Below are positions 1 to 13,000 of a stretch of 64,000 bases of DNA, in pieces (the first letter of the stretch is position 1; each line of letters opens with the position of its first letter). A program made the translations under genes and the position numbers. A model generated the notes under the pieces. That model did no database searches. It worked only from the letters and a program-made list of their open reading frames with translations, and was not told the origin of the DNA. The stretch comes from Nansenia antarctica (Eukaryota; Chordata; Actinopteri; Argentiniformes; Microstomatidae). Location: assembly GCA_963989245.1 (NCBI GenBank), contig OZ022345.1:53580852-53644851 (forward strand), given 5' to 3'.

Positions 1-228
1 ATTGAATATTGAACACTGCAGAAATAAACATATTGCAGTATAATAAATACTGCACACTCATTTACTACCTTACTGTATTGTATTATATTGCATTTCATAT
101 CATCGTAATTTGCACACCTTTTTTGCAAGAAAGTCCCTGTAAAATCCATCACTTTATTACTTTATCAATGTAGGGTTACTATTTTTACGTACTTACGTTA
201 CTTATTATTATTATTATTATTATTACCA
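1..228. other. AT-rich intronic sequence of gpc6 with a (TTA)n run
   Basis: No coding signal is seen. A short (TTA)n microsatellite at about 202-226 directly precedes the truncated 5' edge of the LINE that follows. The stretch is presumed to be gpc6 intron because exons of that gene follow downstream on the same strand. Confidence 0.5.
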
Positions 229-1740
229 AACAACTACAGACCCATATCAAAGCTGCCCTTCATCTCGAAGGTGTTGGAGAAAGTTGTGGCTAACCAGCTC
301 ACCACTTATCTGACAAACCATAACATTGCAGACAAATTCCAATCTGGTTTTCGCAAAAAACACTCCACTGAAACTGCCTTGCTCAGAGTATCAAATGACA
401 TCATGATGTCCTCTGACTCCGGCGAATGTTCTGTACTGGTCCTACTAGACCTCAGTGCAGCTTTCGACACAATAGACCATGGAATTTTGATAGATAGACT
501 TAGGGAGTGGGTTGGTATCTCGGGGAGCGCCTTAAACTGGTTCGCCTCCTACCTTAAAGAGAGAAGTTTCTCTGTGGCTGTTGGTCCTTTCAAATCTGAC
601 ACCACACCCCTTCCGTTTGGTGTGCCACAGGGATCTGTGCTAGCGCCACTCCTCTTCGCACTATACATGCTCCCCCTAGGCCTCCTCATCAGCAAGTTCA
701 GGGGTATCTCTTATCACTTCTACGCAGACGACATCCAACTCTACTTCTCCTTTAAACCAGACAAACTGGAGAAACTCACCACCCTACAACAGTGTCTGTC
801 CACCATTGAGAGCTGGACGGGCAACCACGTTCTCCAACTCAATGCAGCCAAAACAGAAGTACTGATTGTAGCCACTGAAAACATTGCATCTAGAGTAGCC
901 ACGCACTTAGGGTCCCTCAAAGACAATGTTCGCCCCCATCTAAGAAACCTGGGTGTTATTTTTGATCAGCCCATGCATTTGGATAAACATGTTAAATCCC
1001 TGACACGTACCTGTTTCTTTCACCTCAGAAATATTGCTACGCTCCGGTCCATTGTATCCCACTCTGAATTAGAACTGTCTGTACATGCATTTATCTCATC
1101 TAGACTCGATTACTGTAATTCACTGTTTACACAACTTCAACTGGTCCAGAACGCGGCTGCCAGGCTTCTCACCAGGTCCAATAAATCATGCCACATCACC
1201 CCCATCCTAGCATCCCTGCACTGGCTCCCGGTACAACTCAGAATTCATTTCAAAGTACTGGTGTTCGCTTTCAGAGCCCTTCATGGCCAAGCCCCCGCCT
1301 ACATCTCGGATCTCATTCACCCCTACTCATCCACCCGGTCACTAAGGTCCTCCGACCAGGAGCTCCTGGTCGTGCCTAGGACCAGACAGAGGGGACAGAG
1401 CGTTTGAGGTGACGGCCCAAAAGCTTTGGAACGCCCTCCCCCTTGACCTGAGAAATCCTAAGAATTTTACTCTTGTGTAAAGAGAAGCTGTGTGTAAGTC
1501 TGTTGGAGCTGTGTGTAAGTCTGTTGGAGCTGTGTGTAAGTCTGTTGGAAATCTGCCACTTCTGGCCACCTTCGGTTTGAAGTTCCAAAGGATCACAACG
1601 GAAATAAATCCTAGGATTTTATTGTGTGCTCATTCCTCGACAGCCCATGGAAGTGTATGACATATGGCATTGATAATACCTTTTTATGTACATTTCTTGA
1701 TTGTCAAATAAAAACTAACTAACAAACCAACTAACAACAA
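229..1740 (+). mobile_element. 5'-truncated L2-like LINE, reverse transcriptase domain plus 3' end
   Basis: This is the 3' part of a non-LTR retrotransposon of the L2 type. The open frame runs to 1407 and starts upstream of its first Met, with 'NYRPISKLPF' encoded from about 234. Visible reverse transcriptase blocks are 'FQSGFRKKHSTETAL', 'LDLSAAFDTIDH', 'GVPQGSVLAPLLF' and the catalytic 'YADD' (codons at 721-732). A one-base frameshift near 1385-1395 ends the frame early, because the typical C-terminal text ('GDRAFEVTAQKLWNALP') continues in another frame. The endonuclease half is missing. The 3' end lies near 1740 in a short ACTAAC-type repeat. It sits in a gpc6 intron in the sense orientation. 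The insertion looks fairly young because more than 370 codons remain open. The clade call rests on motif recognition, not on a tree. Confidence 0.88.
1486..1548. repeat. Three-copy 21-bp tandem repeat in the LINE 3' region
   Basis: Three identical 21-bp units beginning 'agctgtgtgtaag' lie head to tail just after the LINE coding region. They are a small local amplification inside the LINE copy. Confidence 0.9.
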
Positions 1741-3090
1741 CATTCTGCCTAATAATATCCCCCCTGAAATGGCATTGTCAGATATTAGCTATTGTGTTTC
1801 TGCAAGCACGCACAATTTGAAGAGGTAGTTACCAGAGACAGAAAGATGAAAGTTGGTGAATCCACTAGAACACCACTTGCCAATTGTAAACAAACCTGTG
1901 TTGCTCCTAGACACTTGATTTCAGAGGGGGCTTTTCAGGACCAAAACAGTGTTTTGATGATTTGATCTTTAGACAAGGATTCCACACCAGGGTAAAGCTG
2001 AAACCCACATGAATGACAACCCAACATATCTTTGTTGCTCTCCATCTTCCAACAAAGCTCTTCAGAAGCCTTCTCAAGCTATACAGTACATTCAGTCATC
2101 AAGATCATCTGCCACAGAGGAATTAGTGGGCCTCAATATGCAGTGTCAAGTGTCACAATCATTGTTGTTCATGGTGGGATAAGATAGGATTAATGTTTCC
2201 TTTTTCATTTGAAGTCATATTTATTCTATCATATCTATCATATGTGGCTTATGGTTTTCTATGATGTATATTGACAGACGTTGGATCCCTGAAGCATTTA
2301 ATCATGGTGCAGATGTGTGGTTTAGTTGAACATGGCTGGTCATTTTATGTAGCAGTGAGTTGAGTCCTGACCCTCTGGGCAATATCAGCACTGTTAAAGT
2401 GCTTTGGCATCCGTGTGACAGGATTAACACATCAAAAGCAGTGTCAAGGCCTACAGCAGTGACCCACTGTCTGTATATCACCTTTCATGTTCCACCCAGG
2501 TTTGCTACAATTTCACCTCAGCCAGCAGCATGACAGGGGGACCCAGATAATGGTGTCAACCTGACGCTATCAGGCTTTTCCTCAACTTGTTGAAATATGG
2601 AAATCCAAACTTTTTGATACAAGACCAAGGTTCACTAAGCCCAGGCTTGGAACATGCTCTGGCTGTGGCATATAGCTCCAATACAAATGAACAAGAGCGT
2701 GTGTGTGGGTGTGGGGGGGGGGGGGGTTATTTTAATATTCTTCTCTTAAACAAAGTCCAAATGTGAAATATGGTGACCATATATCATATTATGAAATGAT
2801 TATGATGATTATTGAAATATTTTTAAACTTTAAAATTGTTGTGTAATTGTTGTGCTGCTAATATTGTGTGTCATATCTATGTAAGTTCTGCAGTTTTTCA
2901 GTGGGGCCTTGGCTCCACTGCAAGCATGAATTAATCAAATCAAATCAAATCAAATCAAATATTATGATATTGTATTATCCACAAATTCTTGCTCACGATG
3001 TGAAGTAAACCGATGCGAGGAGGTTATGAGCCATTTACAGTAAGTCCAAATGTTATCTTGATTGGTGTCCTGACCCCCTCTGTTGTTTAG
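1741..3090 (+). other. gpc6 intron remainder
   Basis: No exon is recognisable. It holds a GT/poly-G tract with a 14-G run at 2713-2726 and an (AATCA)n run at 2934-2960 that looks like the tail of an old LINE insertion. The last bases, 'ctctgttgtttag', are the splice acceptor for the first visible gpc6 exon. Confidence 0.6.
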
Positions 3091-4392
3091 GTGATTGACA
3101 TCAAGGAGAAACTGAAGCTCTCTAAGAAGTTCTGGTCCAATATGTCTGAGAGCATCTGCCAGGAGGACAGGGTCACGGCTGGGGAGGGCAATGAGGACCA
3201 GTGCTGGAACGGACACACCAAGGGCAGGTAACGCTTTGGCCTCCAATCTCGCACACAACAGGCTAATGACTGTGAACACTCCCTGTGAATACAGTAAACG
3301 AGACCTGAATTACTTTTGTAATACGTCTGAGCCGTGAATCAAACACTTTTCTGTTATGTAGTTGCACTGACCCAAATACAGTAGCTATTCAACGGCCTGA
3401 CATTCTTTGGAACAGATTTCTGGCAGAGGCATTGCAAAGTGAAAGACACGTATTGCTAAGTCTTCCAAGGGGTTTGTAGACATAAAAGCATCTGCGTCTA
3501 AACAGATTCCTCCCCTGGTGAGGCCCTTAAATGTTTGTTTCAATTTGCTTTGATGTTTTTTTTTATAACTAGCATGATGCCTCATTGTGGAACAAATTGC
3601 ATTAACATCCTAAATGTTTGACAATTGAAGTTAAATGCTGGTTTGTCCCCAAAGGGTAGACAAAACTACTGTTATTTCAGACTCATAATTAAACTTTTAC
3701 GTAGCATTTGCATTTCTAATTCATCATTTTGAATATAATATTAAGTTTCATGTATTGTAGGTCTTTGTATTGTATTATTTATGGGAATTGCTTTCAGGTT
3801 TCATCTCTCACCATTTCGAAATCACCAGTTGTTTATGTACTGTACTCCCTTGATTTGTCTGTCAGAAACATACCCCCCACTGGATTCTGAACACTGAAAC
3901 ATGATACCCAACTGTTGTTGATAGAAACGTACACAAAGATACACAGTACACAGCCTTTGGTGCAAACAGCAAGCACCCATGTGGTTGTCTTTTTCACTTA
4001 CTGAGCAATGTGTGATTGTTGACAGGTCTATGTCTTTTTGTTATGTAAGTTTAGTTCTTGTTTTAATGCCTAAGTGGTCCACTTTGACTCTGACTCAGCC
4101 AGAGACCAAAGGTCAAGGCGAAGGCTACGTCTTGGTGTGTTTATATCTGAAGCTGTCAAACTGCAGACAAGCAGTTTTGGGAGATGAGAGTTAGTGTTAG
4201 AGATGAGGTATATTTGGCACAGCCCTAAGTGATGGGCACATAGTTGACCAGTCAGCAGCAAGTAAGCCACCAAACACTCCCCCCTGGTGAAATGTCTTAC
4301 AAATGTGTCAACACATTCCGATACATGTAGAGGTCAAGAGTTGACTTCACCAGTAATGTTCAACTCTGACAGACCTGTGCTAGTCCTGTCAG

Positions 4393-4459
<67 letters not shown>

Positions 4460-6634
4460 AGAGGACCACAACAACAACATGGTAGAGAGACCACAGCCTC
4501 TCTCTTGTCCTTTATTATCAAACTGGAGAGTGCTGAGCACACAGCCACAGGAGAATTCTCTGTGACAGCCCCAGCATGCCAGAGAGCCCAGAACAGACTT
4601 TAATGAGACTGTCGAGTGTCATTAAGCGCTGTGGCGTTATGCTCATTTACTCTGTTTTCGTTGGGGGGTGGGGGGGATTGAATTCTCTGTGCTGCTTCAA
4701 TGTTCCACTTGGAATGTTTTGCTAATTGCCTAATACATTTGTGTTTGTCTCTGTGTAAATAAAAAAGGATATGTTTGGATTTGCTGGGCTTTTCAATGTA
4801 TCCATGGTTTCCAACTGTTTTTACTCTGTATGAAAAGGTGTGCTTTTTTTATCTGGCCATGGCAGGTATTTTCCAGAGGTTCTGAAAGATGGATTGACTA
4901 ATCAAGTGAATAACCCTGAAGTAAAAGTGGACATCACCCGCCCGGATACATTCATCCGCCAGCAGATCATGGCTCTGAGAGTGATGACAAACAAGTTAAA
5001 GAATGCCTACAATGGCAATGATATCTACTTTCAAGACTCAAGTAAGCCACCTACCACTTACTGTACTGTTTACTGTTTAGTGTTAAAGGATACCTATTAT
5101 GTTCTTTTTCCACAAGTTAATGTAGGTCTCTGGGGGTCCCCAAAACATGTAATTTAAGTTTTTTGCTGAAAATACCACTCAGAATTTCAGCATGCCTCGA
5201 AACGCATCTGTTTCAGTCCTTTTCTGGACAGGCTGTTTCACAGGTCGGGAAATCACTAGTGGTTCGCTGCAAATAAACACATGGTTTCCAGAGGAATACA
5301 ATTAAAAACCAATTATCCCAGTGTTCCCCACAAAACAAGGAATTCAAAACCATTTGAATGGTAATGATCGGACCTTGCGTTCGAACGTGACATGCGGATA
5401 CACACAGGTCAGGAAGCGTCCTAACGATTCCCACCCGAGTTGGGGTAGACCACGCCCCGAGTTGGGGTAGACCACGCCAACTTCTGGAATATGTAGGGGT
5501 GTTCTCTGTATCTTGTTCTTCCGCCCCGCAGGTCGTTCCGCAACCCCATTGGATTTTAGCTTGTGACGTAACACGGGGTGCACGATTAGATATAGGTTAC
5601 CCATCTCTGTATGCAACTCGGCGGCGCTGAGTGTGCCGCGGGCCAACGGTCAATGTTCGCCGTGGGCACGGAAAAAAAAACAAAAAAAAACTACATATTC
5701 CAGAAGTTGCCGTGGTCTACCCCAACTCGGGTGGGAATCGTTAGGACGCGGTCGGCAAACCATCAGCGGTTTTCTTCGCTGTGTGACAGCGCGGTGAAAA
5801 TACACACAGTTCCCGGGGGAATAAAATTTAAAAACAAATATCCCTGTGTTCCCCACTAAACAAGGAATCAAAAACCATTTAAATGGAAACGATCAGAGTT
5901 TCCTTTCAAATGTAGGAATGCACGGTGGGGGAAATGTTCAACATAGAGCCAGATGAGACCCCAATCAGCATAGGAAGGGGCAGCCAATCTGAACAACTTG
6001 TTGAATCGTATGTTTTCAGAAATATGCAGCCCACAAAAAAACTGTTTTATTTCACAGTTTCTGTGTTAGTAGAGTCATCAGAGACCCAAATGTACAGCTC
6101 AAGCACTGAGAACGTGATTTTTTCATAATATGGGACCTTTAACATGCAGTATTTGCCGAAAATATCGTTGTTTAGCCATGCACTGTGTTTTCTAGTGTTC
6201 ATGCAAGTATCAGAAACAACAGTTAGTGACAACCAATAAAGATTAATGTATTTCCTTCTCAAACTGATCATACAGGGGTATTTCATTTGTATGCATGTGG
6301 TCACTCACTTCAACATTGAAAGTCTGTGTGTCATCTTTAGCTCTCTGTCAGTCATTCCTGTTCAGCTGTGCCCCTATTGGCTGCTCCTGCCCTCCCCCCC
6401 AATGTGTTGCTATGCTATCCTGCAGGTGATGAGGGCAGCAGCTCAGGCAGTGGTAGCGGCTGCACAGACGCCTGCGTCACTGAGTTTGACTTTGCCAGCA
6501 CCGCCGAGGTCCCCGTGGTGGGAGCAGACCGGAGCGGCCCGGTGGATGGTGCAGCCACACTCCCTGCCCCGTCACCAGCTCTGCCTGCCGCCCTGGCCCT
6601 CTCAGCCCTGGCATTGCACAGGCTATGGAGATAA
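3091..6634 (+). CDS. gpc6: Glypican-6, last three coding exons (3' part of gene)
   Basis: Coding exons are 3091-3227, 4866-5041 and 6426-6634, with clean AG/GT junctions; together they encode 173 residues plus stop. Glypican-6 is a GPI-anchored heparan sulfate proteoglycan at the cell surface that modulates growth-factor signals such as Wnt, Hedgehog and FGF. Exon one gives 'VIDIKEKLKLSKKFW' and 'CWNGHTKGRYFPE' across the junction. Exon two gives the strongly conserved 'PDTFIRQQIMALRVMTNK' and 'NAYNGND', matching GPC6 better than GPC4. Exon three holds the glycosaminoglycan attachment site ('SDEGSSSGSGSGC') and then a hydrophobic C-terminus ending 'ALALSALALHRLWR', which is a GPI-anchor signal. 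Earlier exons lie outside the window. The gene converges on dct, as in human. Teleosts have gpc6 duplicates, so a or b cannot be assigned. Confidence 0.93.
3228..4865 (+). other. gpc6 intron with (GA)n microsatellite
   Basis: The intron runs from donor 'gtaacg' to acceptor 'ggcag'. It holds a (GA)n microsatellite at 4395-4459. No mobile element or exon is recognised in the rest. Confidence 0.7.
4395..4459. repeat. (GA)n microsatellite
   Basis: An uninterrupted GA dinucleotide run of about 65 bp. Open frames reported across it on both strands are artefacts of the repeat. Confidence 0.97.
5083..6142. mobile_element. TTAA-flanked non-autonomous DNA transposon with internal inverted and direct repeats
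   Basis: The element is bounded by TTAA at 5083-5086 and 6139-6142. Just inside are imperfect terminal inverted repeats: left 'AGGATACCTATTATG', right the complement of 'AGGTCCCATATTATG'. TTAA target duplication is the signature of the piggyBac superfamily, but the TIR does not start with the usual CCC, so the superfamily is uncertain. Inside, an inverted pair (about 5416-5496 and 5691-5749) lies between two diverged direct copies of another segment (about 5263-5395 and 5788-5910). A 22-bp tandem duplication ('gagttggggtagaccacgcc') lies in the left arm. It has no coding capacity and sits in the last gpc6 intron. Confidence 0.7.
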
Positions 6635-9560
6635 TGCTAGGGGAACTGACCCCATGTGGGCAGCAGGGATTCTCTTCTCGCTGTTTTTGTATTCAAGCAG
6701 ACTGGAGCTCCAGTCAAGCGGACAGCGTTCAGGCAGCCTCTGCCTCTCAGATAGAGGGGTCTGCTCTGGAGATGGCAGTCATGCATCCTGGTCCTCCTCG
6801 CCCTCCCAAAGACTGCAGTGCCATCCTCCTTATGCACACTTTACAACATGGTTATCACTTCCCTATATGAAGCAACAGAAGTTCCCCTGTCAAACATTGT
6901 TCTAAGGAATGTCTCTGTCTGTTGCATTCAGCAGAGGTTATTAGGTCTCCATGAGAAAAAGCCCCACGCACTTTGGTCTTTTTGATTTCCCAAATGCTAT
7001 AAAAGCACCGTATGTTGTACCACAGTGAGCATGTGGGTAAATAGCTCAACTAGGGGTCAGAACTGGGACATGGTTACTGACAGTTACTTGTTGCTACGTG
7101 TGCATTTCTGTGTTTAAACAACCCCCCCAATCACATAGAAATATCATACATAATACGGCTGTCACATTCAATGTTAACTTTGTCTTTGGTTCCTTTGCTT
7201 TAAATTCTATTGATTATTTTTCTACATTGACAGAAGATTATATACATATGAAATATATACAGTATATATATACATATTGTTTATTGTTAATCAGGTTCAG
7301 CAAGATGTTGTATTACTCTTATACCAATGAAAGCACTCTGTTCTAATGAGTGCCGATGTATTCGTATCATCAGTTACCTCGTCCAAACATATTGCTTTAT
7401 GCTATGTTTGATGTATGACGTCCACTATGTCTGATCATCCACTCATCATTGGAGAGAAGAGAGGAATGGCTAACCCTTTATAGGGGTTAGCCCTTGGTCT
7501 CCAGGGTAACAGTCTAGCTGCTTTTAACCTGAACTGTCACTGAGCATGCTCAGAGCAGTGGCCATACTTTTTTAAGCAGGATCCCAATGAGTTAATTTAG
7601 GCCTGAATTAATAAGCGGGAGAAAGTTTAAATCAATTGTTTCTTTTTTGTGTGTTATTCATAATTTTTATACACTCAGATATGAAGATTTACCTGATAAC
7701 TCAGGATTGAGATGTTTATAACGTTAAGTCAACTTTTTTTTGTTTTAACCACAAATGTTTAACTTCAGAAGCATACATTAATCTGCCTTGCAAAGTGTTT
7801 TTATTATCTGCAACAACATGTCATCTTCACCTACCCATCTATCATTATTAAGATTAGATAATTGATTCATCCCGAATGAGATATTAACATGATTCAACAG
7901 CTGTAGTAAGTTGAGGAGAAAATTAGCTGCGTGAGGAAGCACAAAAAAAAAAACTCATACAAACAAAATAAAAGTACTCTAATCTATTTACATGATAATT
8001 GATTATCTGAAAGATACTAGTGCAATGCACTTCTTAGATCACACATTTTAATAAAAAGTAACATGTTTACCTGGGATTTACAATACAAGCTGTTTTTTAG
8101 ATTAATAAATGAATGTGCTGGGGAAAAAAAGATTGAAATGCAGTAAACACAATACTGGATCAAATCAACTAGCCGTATGTTGCCAGACAGTCTCTATGTT
8201 GAACATGTTTTTTTTTGTAATTGTAGTTCACTGCTTTATGGGTTGAGAATAGTAATTTCATTATTCAAACCCAAAAAAAAGTAATGATAAAGAGACGATG
8301 TGCCAAACTGTAGTTGTTTAGAATAAAGCACACTGAAGACTGAAATGCCAAAAGGGAAAAAAAATTGTGTTCTTGAATTTATCTGTAAAGCCTGAGTGGA
8401 TGTGTCTGCACAGACAGGCTCCAAGCCGACCACAGCCACCTGTGAAATGAGAATCTGAGGAGCTAGAGAGTGTCTGGACGGGGTTGAATGCTCTAGTGAG
8501 AAGACTCAATAGAGCGTGCCTGCAGTGACTGGGAGAGGCCCAGTGTTATTGAAGGGGGAGTACTGTATTTACCCTACAAATGCTAGCCAACAAAACCAGT
8601 CTCAAGTGATATTTCCACTGTTCCCCTAGGGCTGGCCAGTTCAGTAAACCACTAAGGCCAGCTAAGCTTACATATCAAGGGAGTTAGCCAGTATTATGTG
8701 TATCATCTCCTCTAGCTCTTATAGTGATCTCTATTGGGCTTTACAGCATATCAATTGTGTGAGCTCGCTTTGTTGCCCCTTGATAAGTCAGTGTTACTGT
8801 TCACATTGTATGAATGTAAGGCAAATGATGATCTGCAAAATCATGGAGAACAAACATGTTTGTCCCTCTGTCAGTTTGTCCTTGAATTAGATTGTTTCAT
8901 ATGAATAATTATCTTCCAGGATGCTGTTTTTATTTTAATTTTTTATCATTGCACTTTTAATGGTAATCATTTTACAGTATTTTGTCTTGAATATGGATGT
9001 TTATGGATCAGCAAAAGCAATGTCAAAAACACCAGTTTAGGAAACATTGTTCATAATTTTTTCTTACAATCAAATACATTATATTGTAACACAAACATTT
9101 AATTCATGATACTGTCTGTTTCTTGAAGTTGGACAATTGTTTCAAGCCAATGAGTTTGATCTAGAAAAAAACATAAAGATCGTACAAACAAATATGCCTT
9201 ACAGTTTTTTAATGCAATTAAAATTGTTGCATCTGTGTTTTGTTACTCTTTCTTGCAAATAAATATTTGTTAAAATGATGATCAGCGTTGCAATTTTATG
9301 ACTCACTTTGAATTTAAAGTTTAGCGTATTAGTAAATAACGGGTTACAATAAGATGTAGGTGATAATATAATCAAATATTGCAATCAATTTACACACCAC
9401 ACATATCAATTAAGCAAAATTAGTTTATATGTGCCAATTTTGAAAAACAGCAAGTTAGCATTAGCATTAGTAAAGGTCTGTTTAAGACGGATGATTCCAA
9501 TTGGTAATGCATTCAAAGTATTGTATATGACACAAGGCATGCATGATAAATATGAACGTC
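6635..9560. other. gpc6 3' UTR and intergenic space between convergent gpc6 and dct
   Basis: No coding exon is supported. The gpc6 3' UTR should occupy the first part, and AATAAA-like signals occur near 7964 and 8322, but I cannot say which is used. A 9-bp-stem hairpin ('ggctaaccctttataggg') lies near 7468-7492. The rest is AT-rich single-copy-looking sequence. Confidence 0.45.
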
Positions 9561-9567
9561 AAGTTTC

Positions 9568-9646
9568 TTTATTATGAGTAACAACAGTTTATTAAATGTT
9601 TATGAAAATATATCCATCACATGTTTTTTTTGCTTTCATATTTATT
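9568..9646 (-). terminator. Candidate dct polyadenylation signals
   Basis: AATAAA on the minus strand (TTTATT as written) occurs at 9641-9646, 9588-9593 and 9568-9573. They lie 400-480 bp beyond the dct stop codon, a plausible 3' UTR length. Which one is used cannot be seen. Confidence 0.4.
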
Positions 9647-10045
9647 GAGTCTTTGTTTGTACATACAATCAAAGATACAGACATTTTTACAATCAGAAAG
9701 ATAGGAAAGGAAAACAAAAGTATACACAAAAAAGAGAACAATAACAAAACAGTCATGGTTACAAGTGTCCATTATCGAAAAAGGGTGTATAAAGATACAG
9801 TATCTTGAAATGTGTATATTAGTTAGTCCACAATAATTTTCCACTGATATCCATCACATTACTGTACATCTTATCTAAAGACTGCTATTCATCTCCAGTC
9901 GTCAAATGTTTCTGTTTGTTGTTTTAGTGTGGTACTCCTTGCAGACCACTTACAGTACAGCCGTATGAAACATGTCCCACAGGTATATATTAGTATTGGA
10001 GTACATTTGAATACTTAAATCGCTGTGAACTCAAAGTATGCCAAC

Positions 10046-13000
10046 CTAGGCCTCCTCTGTGTACTTTCTGTTGGTGAACTCTGCTTTTATCAGAGGTTCA
10101 AAGCCTTGTTTCCTTCGTTGTTGAACGTAAAGCACGAAGACGAGGAGAAGAACCAGGAGACCTAAGAACACACCACCCAACGTAGATCCCAGGACAAACA
10201 CATTGGCACCACTTTCTTCTGAGGAAGAAATGGAGGAAGACTGATTTAGGAAATCAACAATTGTTAATCATTTCAAAGACATTCCTCCTAACCAGTTCAT
10301 TGAAATGAGAAATTGTTGATATACTAACCATCCAGTGCAATGGCGTAAGAGTATCCCAGTTGGTCAGCCGCAACGTAGATCTCCTCATTAGTGACAGGAG
10401 GGAAAAATGGCACCATGTTGAACTCTTTGTTGTGACCAATAGGGGCCATCTCATCTGGGAAGCTGGAGTTTGGTGGAACAGACCGTCTCATCCACTCATC
10501 AAAAATAGCATCAGTAAAAGCATGGAGCACCTACAGTTCAAAGAGAGAAGTACAGTATACACAACATTTTATCATCTTTCACAAAGAAAGCTTGCCAGCG
10601 ACTTACAGTATATTAAGTATTCTAAAAGCTAGATGATTACCAGAAAGATGGGGTCATTGGCTGCAGAGTGAGGCAGACCACTTGTGCCACTGAGGAAGGA
10701 GTGGACCAGGTTGTGAAGGTTGTCCACTGAGGAGTCAAGCTCTCCGTTTGGTTTGTCATAACCTTCAAGAGCATTCCTATGAAACAAAGCAGTCAACAAT
10801 GGAATGCAGAAACATTGAAACCATTTGTGACGGCAGCTAGTGAAACCGGGAACAAGTCGGCAACCAATGAAATTGTTTAGACTTTTATTCTGAAAAATGT
10901 AAATAAATGTCAATGTTGTTGAAAATCCATGACACACTCGCTAGTCAAGCCAAAATATTGCAATGCAATTGATCCGGTGAGTAATCTCCACTACTACCTA
11001 GTTAACTATAACACTACTTTACATTGTTAGCAGGCTCAAAAAACAAGCTGTGTTATTTGACTAGCGAGTGTGTCATTGATTTTCAACAACGTTGACATTT
11101 ATTAAAAACACATTTTCCAGAATAAAAGTCTGAACATTTGATCGGCTGCCGACTTGTTCCCAGTTTCACCAGCTGCTGTCACATTTGTTTGCATCACAGT
11201 CCTTTTCGAGTGGGCATGGTCGGATGACAATTTGAATTATTTTTTAAATGTTCACATGGCTTCAACAGTCATCACAAGAACAATGGCAAACCACTCAGAG
11301 AACTATCCTGTTGACTATAATGAGCAGGTATACGTATAAGAAGGATATAGAAATTACCTGAAGCTGAAGGTAGAGTTAGTGAAGAAGGGAGCGCTGTCAT
11401 AGTCTCTGAGGTTGAGGCAGCTTCTGACGTCATTCATGGTGGGAAGACTGATGTTGGACCTCTGCATCATACCTCTCTTTATGAAGCCCTCATTGGTCCC
11501 ATTACAGAGAGTGACCAGCTGATTATATTCATCCAGGCTGGGGGATGGTAGCAATGGTAAATGTTCATTTAGAATCACTCACACAGTACCACACAGTAAC
11601 AACATTGTACTATTAGCATGTTATTACATAGTAATTGTGTTATTGAGTTATTACAAATCAATGATTCTAGAATGTTTAACTCTATTATAATGGTAGTTGA
11701 ATTACAAATGTTAAAGGTCAACAGTCAACTTACTGTTAAACATAAAGCATGTGTAAACATTTCCTTGGCAAATAAACATATTATGCATTTCAGTCTCAGT
11801 CTTACTTGTCACACACCACACCCCACTTGGCGAACCTAGACTGGTTACTGATGAGGGAGGGATCGTCTGGTCTGCTTCCCCCTAGGAGAGAGTCTGTACA
11901 GACGTCACACTCAGTTTGGCCCGTGGCAAAGTTCCAATACGGAACAGCAAAATTATCATTGCCAGTCAGTCTCTGTAGAGGAGAGAAAAGTGTGAGATAT
12001 CTTTACTTAAATGCAAAGCAATTCTGAAAATATTTTTCTCTCCATGCTTGGTTTCCTGGTGTATTTGTAAGATCCCCTCTTACCTGCAGGTCTTTCTCCA
12101 GGCTGAGTAGGTGGTATCTGTGCCAGGTGACGAAGGCAGGGCCTTTGTGGGAGAAGTCAATGGCCCTAAATGGGCGACCAGGACCTGCAGAGGAACCATA
12201 GCAGATGTGTACAGTACTCCTTTTACATAACGTGATAGGGGTATAGGAAATAGTCATAATAATAATCGTAATACTTAAATAAAACATTTTAATTTGTTTC
12301 AACTCGTGAGCTTAGAATTATACGGTTCTATCTCCGTTTAGGGCAGTTCTGAGATATTGAGCGTCAAAGTTTTTACATTCCATTATGTTTTGTGAGATGG
12401 AACCTTTGTATTTTATGAATATAAACTAATACTAACTAAACAATTTCAACATTTTAAAAATAACACCACACAGGCATTAATAAACACCTAATGGATCAGA
12501 TTATGTAAGAAACTCAATTCTGACAAAAATGGAGATAGAACCTTATAATTCTAATGTCACGAACTAGTTCAATTTCAACCTTGTTAATCAGAAAGTATCA
12601 ATTGATTTTCATTGACCTAGAATATCATAGACATTTAAGACGGGTCGGGAGAACAATGTAGCATACACATTACAAACATAGACAAACATACATTAAAAAC
12701 AAATGACTAACATAGACACACTATAAACACATTAAATACACAGACATGCATATATTTACCGAGGAGTGTGTCTCTGACCGAGTAATAGTGCTGCCACACA
12801 AAGAAGTCGTAGATGGAGATGTTACTGAATTGGGGTTGGGTTCCGTTGGGTCCCAGGAGGCCCAACCAGTGCTGTGTGGCGATGACGTAGTCTGGGTTAG
12901 TGGTATTCTTGGCCAGGTCCAACACATCCAGGAACTCCCGGAGTTCGGCTGCAGTCAGAGAGTGGATGTTCTTCCTCACCACCGGGGCTTTTCTCTGCTC

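Noticed and set aside
6246..6905. 219-codon plus-strand frame
   Set aside because: It overlaps the last gpc6 exon in another frame and crosses the splice acceptor. The glypican frame has the family motifs and the GPI signal.
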